21,058 nt of DNA, taken from Pinguiococcus pyrenoidosus (lineage: Eukaryota > Sar > Pinguiophyceae > Pinguiochrysidales > Pinguiochrysidaceae). Within the stretch, counting starts at the first letter, position 1. Every line of letters begins with the position of its first letter. The position numbers and the translations under genes were made by a program. Positions 1-9,539 of this stretch are shown here, one piece after another. The notes under the pieces were generated by a model. The model saw only the letters and a list, made by a program, of their open reading frames with translations. It was not told the origin of the DNA and searched no databases. Where the stretch lies: NCBI GenBank assembly GCA_019677205.1, contig JAAMXY010005083.1, forward strand, positions 1 through 21,058, given 5' to 3'.

Positions 1-1
1 G

Positions 2-256
2 CGTCCGAATTTTGCTGCGAAGAACAACATGAAGGAGAACAGGAGGCGGAAGACCGTAGTGCAAGCAGAAGAGGCGCGACTGCGCAATGCTGTGGAGACG
101 ATCGCTCGTCGACATGAGCATCTTTATGTGGTCCAACTCCGCAAGCACGTGTACGGGAGCGATCATGATGTTCATTCTCACGTGCTGCTTGAGATTCAAC
201 CGACAAGAACCGGCCTTCAGACGCTTCGATCCTCCCAAGCCGTCTTCTCAACTTGA
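2..256 (+). CDS. 3' end of an unidentified gene (basic, helical C-terminus)
   Basis: A frame is open from the window edge to a TGA at 254-256, giving about 84 residues with no upstream boundary visible. The first two thirds are rich in Lys, Arg, Glu and Ala in a helix-like pattern (for example KENRRRKT and EEARLRNAV). The last third is less regular and could be intronic or untranslated if a donor lies near 180-200. I do not recognise a family; basic helical tails of this kind occur in cytoskeletal and axonemal proteins, but that is only a loose impression. It ends 108 bp before the convergent ODA1 gene. The true gene body lies outside the window. Confidence 0.35.
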   Translation, partial: RPNFAAKNNMKENRRRKTVVQAEEARLRNAVETIARRHEHLYVVQLRKHVYGSDHDVHSHVLLEIQPTRTGLQTLRSSQAVFST

Positions 257-364
257 TTGAATCCTTGGATGTTCAAGGGCCGGAGAGAAGAGCAAATCGA
301 AGATCTGCTTTTGTTCGGATGATGTCATTGTACATATCGACCATACATAGGACCACTTTCGGAA

Positions 365-2168
365 TCACCTACGGCCTTTCGCGGCCCTCTCTCTCTTTTG
401 CAGGCCGCGAAGCATCTTTCGGTTGAGCTCCTCACGGGTCAAGGGCCGCTCGTCATTCTCCTGACCACTGTCCTCGTCGGAGTCGTAGTCGTCGAGTCCA
501 GGCGGAGTCACAGTTGTCTTCGTCATGGCAGCTTGTTCCACAGCGTTGGACACGAGCTGAGGTGAGTCGTTGACCGCTTGGCTTGCTGCGTAGCTCTGCA
601 GAATCTCATTTGTCCGTTGCTCGATGATTCCGAGGTACTGCATCATGTTGCTTTCCGTGACACCTTGATTTCCTAGCATCTCTTCAACAGAACTCGACGC
701 GCAGCCGATTCGGCTGAAGATGCTGTGGATTCCTTGCTTTAGCTGATTGATAGTCTTAACCGCGGCTTGGTACGTCTCCTCGTACTCATTTGCCTTGTCC
801 TCCGTCTTCCTCAACCTTTCCTCCAGACTCCTGAGGTTCTTTTTACGCTCGCGGTCGCTGCTCATCCCCTGGCCTTTGAACCTCTCGATCTCAGCCTTGG
901 TTTCACTTATCATGAGTTCTAACCGCTCGATCTCGCTGTTCTGTTCGTTCACGAAGTTGAAGAGCGAGAAATTCTTCTCTTCTGCATCGAGGAACTTTTG
1001 CACGACTTGCTCGACGTCGCTGGATCCTACCGCGCTTGCAATCCTTTTGAACGTCTCTTCGAAGGAGGAGACCGCCGTTTCGGTCAGATTTAGTGGCGAG
1101 GCCGACGAGTTCTTGATGAAGTCCTGATCGCTGCCGTCGGGGTGAGCATCCACCGGAGTTTCACTGCGATTCTGGATCTCGCTGGAGATTTCTTCCTTCA
1201 AGTCCGCCTTCCTTGCTCTCAAAGCCTCGCGTGTCTTCCGATCTTGGTCTATCAGCCGCCCAAGTTCGCTCCACTCCTTTTGAAACTCGGCGCGATCCGC
1301 GTCGGCCTAGTGGCACGAGTGATGATTCGTCCGCCGCTCTCGCGGATCACTACATGGACGCCCGGTCGTACCTGGGCCTTGAGGGCTTGCATCTCACTTA
1401 GCGCGCGACTGCGAGCATCGTAAGCGTGGTTGCTCGCCTCTATAATGGCTTGCATCTCTTTCTTCTTCTCGTGGAGCTCTCGCTCCAGTTTCTCATAGAT
1501 GCCATCGAACACCACCCGTTCGCCGCGCATGTCGTCAATCTTCTGGCGCAGCTGCTTGTTCCTTGCTAGGGACTCGTTGAACTTCACCAGGGTCTTGTCC
1601 AAGCGATTCTCCAGCTTTCGGATTTCTCTTTTGATACGATCGCTGTTCTCCTTTGCAGCATTCACCCCTGCCAGAGACTCGGGATCTTAGCGCGCCAGAC
1701 ACGTCCGTCGACGCAGGATTGGCACGCACCGCCCATTTTCTTCCGCTGCTGGAGGATACTGGCTTGCACTTTCTCCACCTGGATGTCTAGTTCTGCAATC
1801 TTCTTCCGTTCTGCCTGCAGACGTCCAAGTGCTCATCACAGCTTGTGCGCGATTCCCATGGTTGCTGCGGTTTCCAAGAGGGAGCGTACCTCGATCTTCC
1901 GAGCAAAGAGGTCGGCCTGGTCTTGAAGCCTCGCAATATCCGCAGAGCCAGCTAGGTTTCCAGTGGCACGCGCTTCACGGGACTCCCGTGCCAAGTCCTG
2001 CCGGAGAATCTCGTTGTCGCCACGCATTTTCTCCATCAGCGCTCTGCAATCCGGACGACTCGGTTGAGCAGATGCTTTCCACGCCTACAGGTGAAGACCC
2101 TACTTGTGGCGTCGAACGCGCTGGGCGGGCTGGTCGTCAACGACCGACGCCTTCATAGAGGACGCCAT
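365..2168 (-). CDS. ODA1: Outer dynein arm docking complex coiled-coil protein (ODA1/DC2, CCDC114/CCDC63 family)
   Basis: Five exons on the minus strand: 2168-2104, 2043-1890, 1814-1730, 1667-1372 and 1306-365, with introns of 60, 75, 62 and 65 bp. The joined product is 513 residues, close to the family's usual length. It is almost wholly coiled coil. Family signatures are the stretch around GGVNAAKEN, the segment LDKTLVKFNE, the ERVVFDGIYEKLERELHEKK region, and the C-terminal LGIIEQRTNEIL motif, followed by an acidic tail (DDYDSDEDSGQE). In ciliates, algae and animals this protein is part of the complex that anchors outer dynein arms to axonemal doublets, so it marks a species with motile flagella. 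The start ATG (2168) opens a short first exon (MASSMKAS...) joined in phase 2. The N-terminus before the first coil is shorter than I expect for the family, so a further upstream exon is possible. It diverges from the PsbP-like gene. Confidence 0.9.
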
Positions 2169-2695
2169 GGCAGGTAGGCTCGAGACGAGAAGACTGCGCG
2201 GCACGAAGTCTAGGGACTCGGGGCTGTTTTCTGATCAAGCAGCCCAGCTAGGGGATGGAGCAAAGAGAACAGAGCATGCTCTATTCCCTTGACCCAAGCG
2301 GTCAAGCCAAGCACAGCCACAGCCAAAACCGCGTTCTGATTCATTGGTTGAGAGAAACCAAGCGGGCTTTTGAAATCCCTATCGTTGGAGTACAAGCGTC
2401 GGGAGTGTGGGAACGGGGTCTAACCGTTGTAGCGTAGAGAAGGATAGGCGAGTCCGAATGAATTGTTGGCATTCACTCGACCAATGGATGGTCGAGGAGG
2501 ACTGCTGTCCCGAGGTCGATCGGTCAAGTGGGAGCAGGCCCGTAATAGCGGGCGCACATGTCCCTCAGGTCGTCCGCGTTCACGAATTTGGAAATTATGA
2601 AATCGAGGTACCTGGTACCTATCATATCGGTACCTCCGGGAGAGAGCACTTTCCCGCCAAAATCAACCCGACTTCAACTCAAGATTTCAAGCGCT
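2169..2695. other. Intergenic region between divergent ODA1 and PsbP-like genes
   Basis: About 527 bp separate the two start codons. No gene is convincing here: the open frames that cross it lack family similarity, and the one that runs into the PsbP-like gene loses its protein-like character upstream of the ATG at 2696. Three copies of the palindrome GGTACC lie within 28 bp at 2607-2612, 2614-2619 and 2629-2634, about 60-90 bp before the PsbP-like start. Promoters and 5' untranslated regions for both genes presumably lie in this stretch. Confidence 0.5.
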
Positions 2696-3553
2696 ATGAA
2701 GCACCAAATCGTCGCAGTGCTTATAATTCTCGCGCCTGTGATTCTTGCGGGGCGCGCGCCGCTGCGGAAGTGCGGCGGACTCTTCTGCGCCGGCGCTTTG
2801 GTTGCCACGGCGGGGCATCCAGCGCCCGTTTGGGCTTCTGCGGTGGCTGTGCAGCAGTGGAAGAGCCCTGAAGTGGAAGCACCAGTGGTCGTAGACCTCC
2901 CGACCGGCTGGTACATCAGTAGCAGACCAGGTTCTGGCTCTACGGGCGAAGCAGGCGTGAAAACCTTGGTTAGCGCGTTGGATCTGAAGTCCGGCTTCGT
3001 GGCGAGCGTGAGCGTGACGCCCGTGCGGGAGCTCTTGCAGGACTTCTATGGCATGGACACCACTATGGGCCGGGTAATCGGCTCGTTAAAGGACTTGGGA
3101 CCTCCTGACAGACTTGCAAAGCTACTTCAGAGGCAAAGGGATGGCAGCCTCAAGCAGGCGCCACTGACCTCCGAGGTGGAGGCCGTGGAAGAGTCGAATG
3201 GACTGACGTTCCGCTCCGAAACGGTTTTTAAGCCGGTCGAACGCGTTCGTACGGATCCGCGGGGGCCATTTGGAGCGCCGGCGCCCCGCAATCCGGTTTC
3301 TGATGAGACAGCCGCCGTCGCCGCCAAGAGCATTGTGCGTATAACACAGTCGCGCACATTTTTGTCCGGTAGGGACTTAACATGAATGCCTGCCGGGGGA
3401 TCCATCGCTGACCGTGCTTTTGTTCGACAAAAAGGCACGAACGACGATCCCAAGCTCGTCACACTGTGGGTCAGTGCGCTCAAGGAATCATGGGAAGAAA
3501 GTGGAGGGCGGAAAACCGCCGAGGACATCCTCACAAGTTTCCAGCTCCAGTAG
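2696..3553 (+). CDS. PsbP-domain thylakoid-lumen protein with bipartite plastid targeting
   Basis: Two exons, 2696-3368 and 3435-3553, with a 66 bp intron (gtaggg...aaaag, phase 1); 263 residues. The C-terminal half fits the PsbP fold: a DLPTGWYI-like opening, the segment FVASVSVTPVRELLQDFYG, the stretch LGPPDRLAKLLQRQRDG, and the closing strand-helix LVTLWVSALKESW followed by AEDILTSFQLQ. PsbP and its relatives are lumenal proteins that help assemble or stabilise photosystem II or related complexes. The N-terminus has two hydrophobic segments: an ER-type signal (residues 2-19, ending VILAG) and a second one (about 27-49) ending in ASA, the usual form of a lumen-processing site. That is the precursor layout of a secondary plastid. 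No Phe follows the first signal, unlike many red-lineage precursors. The start was chosen because the signal begins right at this Met. It could be a PsbP-like protein rather than the true oxygen-evolving subunit. Confidence 0.75.
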
Positions 3554-3641
3554 CTTTGAAGATAGGAAAGCGCTTCAAGTGATGCTCTGTGATTCTCCAG
3601 TCCCCAAGCGCAGCTTCCGGCTTCGTCATGCTCAGCGCTTT

Positions 3642-6600
3642 CTAAGCTACCTCTAGTTTCTGTAGCAAAAGAGAGATGGCCTGCCCATGTGCGCCCTCTG
3701 TTGCCAGCTCAAGCGGAGCTTGGTCTGTATCGTTCAAAACATCAAGATTTGCACCATTCTGCCAGAGGAACTCGATCATGAGATGCTGTGAAGGCGACGA
3801 GCTCGGATTAGGGACGTGCAAGCTAAGAATACTCTGGCAGTGGGAGCTCTGAACGTACATGACCGCCCGCTGCCGCTGCATGAAGGGCAGTATTGCCGCC
3901 TGCGTCCGGGGCTGCTTTGTTCACATGTGCTCCCATAGCCATGGCCTGGATAGCGCCCTGGACACAAGGAAAGGCAACCCATCAGCACGCCATCTTTGCA
4001 CCAAGGGTGAAAGCATCAGCAAAGAACCTGCATGTTCCCATCCGCAGCCGCGTCGTAGAGCATCTTCTGTACCTCTCCCTGGGCCGTTGGCTGGAAGGGC
4101 TGCAAGACTTCAGCGAAGTGCAGCTTCTCATCCTCTGGAACCGTGGTGGAACCTTACCTTGATGAACTTTCGATTCTCGTACTTGTCGCGGATGAAGGTC
4201 TCCCTTTCGTCTCTCGTTGTTCCAGGGCCGATCTTGCTGGCGCCAACCTCGTGCAAACCGCTCTCGTAGACCTTGTTTATCGCGTCGTTTCCGAGGCACT
4301 CCATAACGCAAAGGCTCTCACAAGGCAAGACGTCCAGCGTCAAGCTCCTCACTTTGGAGATGTGGGCCCCAAGGGCACGGTGGACTCCGCTGCATTCGAT
4401 GCACATCAAGATACCCAGGTTGATGCTGCACCAGTCAGGCCGTGGCCTATTGCAGTCCACACAGAGCCTGTTGCTGTCCATCAAGGCCTTCACCAGCTCA
4501 AAGTCCGCGGGGCCGGAGCTCGAGAGTCTTCCATTGGATTGGTCATAGTCGCATTTCTCTGCGGCTACCGCGTCGGTCTGTGCACGTTCGGTTGACACAA
4601 TTAAGGACTCGGTCTGAGATCGAATTACGTGAATCCAGGATTCCATGTCTTTCCTGGACTCCGCTTGCAGCGTGAACGTGCGATTTCCGGGGCTGATGAT
4701 CTCGAAGCTGTGAAGATTCGCGTGGCTCTTTACTCTCTCGCGAACCGTGCAGAGCATGATGTCGCAGACCTTTGTCGGCGGCCCCCCTTCAAGCTTCTCG
4801 TAAAAGAGCCTTCCGGCCATGATCTTGAAGTAGCGTCGCTTCCAGTCCTTGCGGACGTTGCTGCTGCGTTTCCAAAGATAGCCCTCTTTGACTACGTAGG
4901 AACTCGAGGCAGGGTCGATTTGGGCCCCCTCATTGACACCGTCCACTATTGCCGCGGCTGCGGCAACGACGTGGTCAAGGTCCCCACCGCTTCCCCTCCG
5001 AATCGGACCCTCCTGATCCTCCGGCATGTCCTGCCCACCGACGCTGTCCACATCTTCGGAGGCACAGCTGCTTAGCCGCTGAGGCGCCGTCAGTTCTCCC
5101 ACCGCAGAAGCCATGCAAGGATGCAGGGGACCCGCTCCTGGAGACTCGGCTGCATTCGCAGAGAGACTTCTTCTGTGCCCGGAGCCTCGCGTCGGTAGCG
5201 GGGCGGGAGCGACTTCCGGCGGCGGCGGCGGCAGTTTCCCTCCAGGGAGCGTCCACGGGCTCAGATTGGTTGGCGACGTGGGGCTCAACGTAGGCTGAGA
5301 ATCATCATCGGTGGTGTCCGCGCCAGACGGCCGTGAGGTCTTCTCGTGCTGCTCATGGTCTATTGTGAGCTTCGCTTGGTCTTTCGGCTCTCCTTGAAGA
5401 CGTGAATTCGCCGTCTTCCTGAGGCCTAGGGCGACGCTGCGACCGAGGCGCAAGGAAGACCTGGTAGGATGTCGCCTTCCGTTGCCATCTCCGGAGCGCT
5501 CCCATGCGGCCCATCTTCTTCCTTTCCCGGGAAAGACGCCCGGATCAGCTCCACTCTCGGCTCGGTCTAGCTTGATTTCTAGCTGTTTCCTTTTGGCGGC
5601 CCAGATGCGGTCGGCGCCTGCGAATTTCTTCCTCGCCAACTGCAAGGCCAGCTGTAGGTCTCGCATGCGAGGCTCCATGTTCGCCATGACGATGTGGCAT
5701 TGATGAAAATAGCCCAGCTCTGCGTACAGTCCGTTGCACACGCGCTCGACAAGCTGGAACTTCTTCTTCATCTCCAGTTGGTTCAACTCATGAACCAGAT
5801 CGAATCTGGCAAGTTCATGTCTCTTGTAAGAAGCACTGGCGGCCTGCTTCCTCTGACTTACGACAGCAGCGTCAGCGTCGTTCCGAAGCTGGAGAAGCTT
5901 GCCCAGGTCCTGCTCGTGCTCCTCCAAAGACCTCTGAGATTCCACCTTCATCTGGCGGACCCCCTTGATTTCACGTTTCACGAAGGCTTCCATGGGTGCG
6001 CAAAAGGTCGTCTCCAAGCTGACAAGGAACGTGTCTCGGTAACTCTGGATCTCCTCGACAGTCTTACCAAGCTCGGCAAGCACCGGACCCAGATCGCCAA
6101 CGCGTACGGCGCTCGCAGACTTCGGGCCATTGCGGAAATGCAAATCGACAAGCTCGGCGGCGAAAAGGCGCCCCAGCCGCGAGTACTCGTTGCCAGCGCG
6201 CACGTAGTCACGGGCGCACTTTACGAGCCGTTGTAAGCGCTCCCGCAGAGCCTCGACATTGGCCGCAAGGGTTGCAACTTGCCTCCGATGCGCAGGAGAA
6301 TCTGGCTGAAACGTCAAGACCACATTTCCGGCAAAGAGACTCGGATCACCGAAGTTCAGGAAGCTTTCCCGGCCTCGCTGGGGCTCGTCGTCTTCAGGAG
6401 AGTCGTGGGCACTTCTTCTACTCAGCAGGTGCGTGTCGGTAACGTGCTTTATCGCAGGCTCTTCTGCATCACCTTGCTCGGAGGCTCGGAAAAACTTCCT
6501 CGGCACCTTTGGGAAGGGGGAACTCGTCTTGACGGCATCTTCCGCGGCCGCCAAGAGGACGATACTGGCACTGGAGACGGAGCCGGTAAACTCGGAGGGT

Positions 6601-7018
6601 CTGGGGCGCGAAGCAGGGGAGAGGGGTTCCTCAGCAACCAGCGGAATAGCGGAACTGCCGCTCTGCGGAGTCTTCGACGCGACCATCGCCTCTGCCAATT
6701 CCTTCCGGAGCTGGTTGCGCTCCTCCTCCAGCGCCGCCACGCGACTTTCCAGCTCTTTCACACGCTTGTCAGAGAACATGATTAGTCCCGTCGCTCCATA
6801 GCTGTCCTCAGCATATGAGCATGCCCCTTGTGGAGTTGCCGGGCTCTGGTGGACTGCAATGCTTTGGCCAGCGACTGGGTGTCCTCCTCGCGACCGCAGT
6901 CTCTCTTTGCACCGTACCGGTAGACAAAGGTCGGAAACGGTACCCTAAACTGCACGTCAGGCTCGCTTGAGCGTCGAAAAGCGGAGACGCCGACTTTGAC
7001 GTCGAACTCCGCCGCCAT
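3642..7018 (-). CDS. ACAP-type ArfGAP: coiled coil, BAR, PH, ArfGAP and ankyrin repeats
   Basis: Model: exons 7018-6913, 6853-4158, 4099-4028, 3957-3859 and 3785-3642; introns of 59, 58, 70 and 73 bp; 1038 residues. In order: a short N-terminal region, a coiled coil (about 61-95), a BAR domain (about 220-445), a long disordered proline-rich linker, a PH domain (about 688-789, EGYLWKRSS, ending MESWIHVI), and an ArfGAP zinc finger (about 818-934) with intact C-x2-C-x16-C-x2-C and the catalytic arginine in GVHRALGAH. Ankyrin repeats follow (GGNTALHAAAAGGH, then a second one) to the C-terminus. Such proteins bind phosphoinositides on curved membranes and switch off Arf GTPases in endosomal recycling. 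The large exon is certain. The first exon is less sure: translation could instead start at the Met at 6779. The intron at 4157-4100 was preferred to a 25 bp alternative with the same donor. The gene end is 88 bp from the convergent PsbP-like gene. Confidence 0.9.
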
Positions 7019-7070
7019 TCCTCGGACTTTGAAAAGAGATTATGTTCGGCAGGGATCCCTTAGTACTCCT

Positions 7071-7125
7071 ATGCATATTCTATATAAAATTTTCAAGACA
7101 TAATAATAATTTGAAATATGCCCAG
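7071..7125. promoter_or_regulatory. AT-rich island at the ArfGAP start, possible bidirectional promoter
   Basis: This run of A and T (including tctatataaaat and taataataat) stands out from the GC-rich surroundings. It begins about 50 bp upstream of the ArfGAP start at 7018, with a possible opposite-strand gene starting at 7251. Two similar islands occur at 15547-15641 and 17250-17332, also next to gene starts. A promoter or nucleosome-free role is inferred from position and composition only. Confidence 0.35.
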
Positions 7126-7250
7126 GAGGAGTAACGAATGAAACGTGGGCACAGGCAGCCGTGGCTCCGGAGGCCGCCTAGCATATGGTCGTGGAAGAAG
7201 CTTAGCTCCGTCACTGGTCTCATTGGGTTGAGGGAGTCCGGTGACGACGT

Positions 7251-7648
7251 ATGATTGGCGATGTGCTTCGTTCTAGGCGCTACGGACCAATGAACAGGCC
7301 CGAAGCGATTGTTCTGCGCTCGAGTCCGGCAGGAGCACGATCCTTGGCAGAAGTGCAGCTGTCACGCCGTGGTAGAGCACTCCACTCTGCGCGAGTCAGC
7401 GACTACGTCTGCTATCGCAGCGTAGAGTCAGAGTGGCGTGACGTTCAAGAGCTTTTGAACTTCTTTCGCGTGCACGGGAGCCTCCGGGCGGGCTCGTTTG
7501 CCGAGGTTGACCGTTCAACTTGGGGCCACTCATCGTCTACCGCGACCCAAATGCGGATGAAGAGCCCCACCAAGGCCGGAAAAGTCCGATTTCGCACCTT
7601 GATGCACACTCGATGAGCCCGATCTGGGTGGGCCAAACGAGCTTCTGA
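7251..7648 (+). CDS. Doubtful small gene, unidentified
   Basis: From the ATG at 7251 a frame stays open past 7505 with protein-like composition (DYVCYRSVESEWRDVQELL). The continuation in that frame looks poor. A better continuation lies in another frame and ends at a TGA at 7646-7648 (SPISHLDAHSMSPIWVGQTS). A 59 bp GT-AG intron (7506-7564, phase 0) would join the two into a 112-residue protein. Alternatively, one missing base in the G4 run at 7521-7524 would join them without an intron and keep the attractive segment GPLIVYRDPNADEEP. No family is recognised. The gene would pair divergently with the ArfGAP gene across the AT-rich island. Positional logic supports it; the coding evidence is weak. 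Confidence 0.3.
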
Positions 7649-7824
7649 GCATGACTGCCGAGCCGGGGCAGATCTTGCGGTGATGACAGCAATGTGCAGG
7701 GAAGGAGAGATGCACAGACAAGAGGAAAAAAGCGCAAGAGGATTGGGTCCTCCCAATGGACGCTCCCAAGCTTCGATTTCAAGAACCAACAAAAAAAGTC
7801 CAAAAGGGGCGACTTCCATCCGAA

Positions 7825-9539
7825 CTAGCGATACCCACTGGGATCAAAGAAGCTGGCGCAAACGTATGTGTCACTATCATGGCAGAAGAGCTGCTGCAGC
7901 AAGCCATACACGTACTGTTGGCGCCACTGCTTTGGGTACCATCTGTCGGACACTGCAGCTGCGCTGCCATTGATGTACTCATCCTGATAGCATGTCTGGC
8001 AAAGAGCAGTTGACGGCCACTGCCGCTTACGCGACATACCTTCCTCCGCCGCAAGTCTTGCGGAGACCTTGTTGTGCGCTCTCCAGAGCCATAACGACGC
8101 TTTTTCATGGCTATGGTAGGCAGCCGTCCTTCCCGTATACCCGCGATGGTCTGTCGGAGAGCAGAGAAGCATTTAGCAAAGCATTTCGGGACGCAAAGAT
8201 CGGCGAGGCGAAGTCCGTTGCGCCACCTGCAGATGTCCACATATCCATGAAGTGCGCCGAGCACGGCCGGCAGCTGAAGAAATGCTCCACCCAGAGGTTT
8301 ATTGCGTGCAGGGTATTCAATTCCGGATCGGCCTCGCTGGGATATGTGTTCGCCATCATGGAGTGGAACAGAAGCCAAAGCGAGCATGAATACCCTCCAA
8401 CGCCGCTTTCAAGCACCAACTCGCCGCCGTAGCACCAGTCGTACTTGTCCTCGATCTTGAGACCCTGTTCCAACAGCATCTGACGATACTTGTCTCGTGG
8501 CGAAGCCTCCTGAAGCAAATGTTGGAGATCCGAGCCAAGGAGATTCGCTAAGCTCTCAAGTTTTTCCCTCTCGTCTCTTCTCGGAAACGTCTTCGCGAGC
8601 ACGTTGATCCACTGTTGCAGTGCGTGGAGGCGCTCTTGAGACGCCCCTTCGTCTGCAAGTGGGAAAGCCATGCCGGCATCAAAGATAGAGATCCGCATGG
8701 CGGTGGAAGCATCCGTCAAGAACCCTCCCGGCCTTGCATGCGCTGGCTCGCTGAGCAGGCTGTCCACTCGACTGCTGCCTCTGCTCTTGTAGGTGAGGAT
8801 GGCGTCCCCAAGCTCTTGTTCTCCTGGCCATTGCACGTCAGCAGAAGACAAGCCTGGAAGCGTCTGGAGCCACTTGATGAACTCGTAGCCGATGAGCGGC
8901 CCACTATACTCGGCCGCCGGATCTCTGCGATCGCGAGTTACGCCCTGCGTTGGAGACGACCGCTACGCTGGCCACCGCACTTGCTCACCTCCGCGGTCTC
9001 TTGGTCGCCGAGCCACTCGAGCGCTCCTGTGCGTGCGCTCGCGTCAGCTCCGTAGCGGCGTACATGCGAATGACCGGCAGCCTAGAGCGCGCAGCGAGCT
9101 CCTTGTTAAGCGAGTTCGACGGAAGCCTGGGTCCGAACAGTGCATACTTGTCAGCGCCCAGGCGCTCACAGATCACTCGGTGCTGTCGGCAGTCGAAGCT
9201 GGCGAAGCGAAGCGCGTCGGGCGCGTTTAGCAGCTGTGCCACGGCGTGAAAAGCCGGGCGCAGACGACGACAGGCCCCACAGCCAGGATCGTGGAAGAAC
9301 AGCAGCCACTGCGTGTCGTCCGAGTTGCCGCCGCCGAAGTCCTTAGGCCTCCTGGGGTACAACACAACCTGGTAGAGCGCTCTGTCGTCGAGCTCTTTCA
9401 CTCCCAGCGGCCCGACAACTCGGTCGTGCCACAGACGCGAGAGGATCGGCTGCCCGACAGCCAGGATCGACGCCAGAGCGCCCAGGATCACGGCGCAGCT
9501 GGGGCCTTTGCCTGCGCGGCGGGGCGGATCGTCCTCCAT
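7825..9539 (-). CDS. QSOX: Quiescin sulfhydryl oxidase (thioredoxin-Erv/ALR fusion)
   Basis: Three exons: 9539-8989, 8924-8227 and 8150-7825; introns of 64 and 76 bp; 524 residues, similar to plant-type QSOX with one thioredoxin domain. A hydrophobic signal or anchor (about 15-36) leads into a thioredoxin domain with the redox pair CGAC (87-90), not the commoner CGHC, ending GPLIGYEFIKWL. The Erv/ALR domain follows: SLWLLFHSMM, the catalytic CRPC (402-405), the flavin-site motif LWLWRAHNKVSARL (about 436-449), and a third pair CQTC (467-470). QSOX makes disulfides in secretory proteins, passing electrons from the thioredoxin domain through the Erv flavin to oxygen. The second intron is placed by frame and a strong pyrimidine tract; it leaves about 30 residues between CRPC and LWLW, longer than in animal or plant proteins, so that junction may be off. 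The start is the only Met upstream of the signal; an in-frame stop lies further up. Confidence 0.9.

Noticed and set aside
4133-4157. A 25 bp mini-intron in the ArfGAP gene
   Set aside because: The same donor (gtaagg) with the acceptor ttgcag at 4100 gives a 58 bp intron in the same phase, in line with all the others. The 25 bp form would be far outside the size range seen here.
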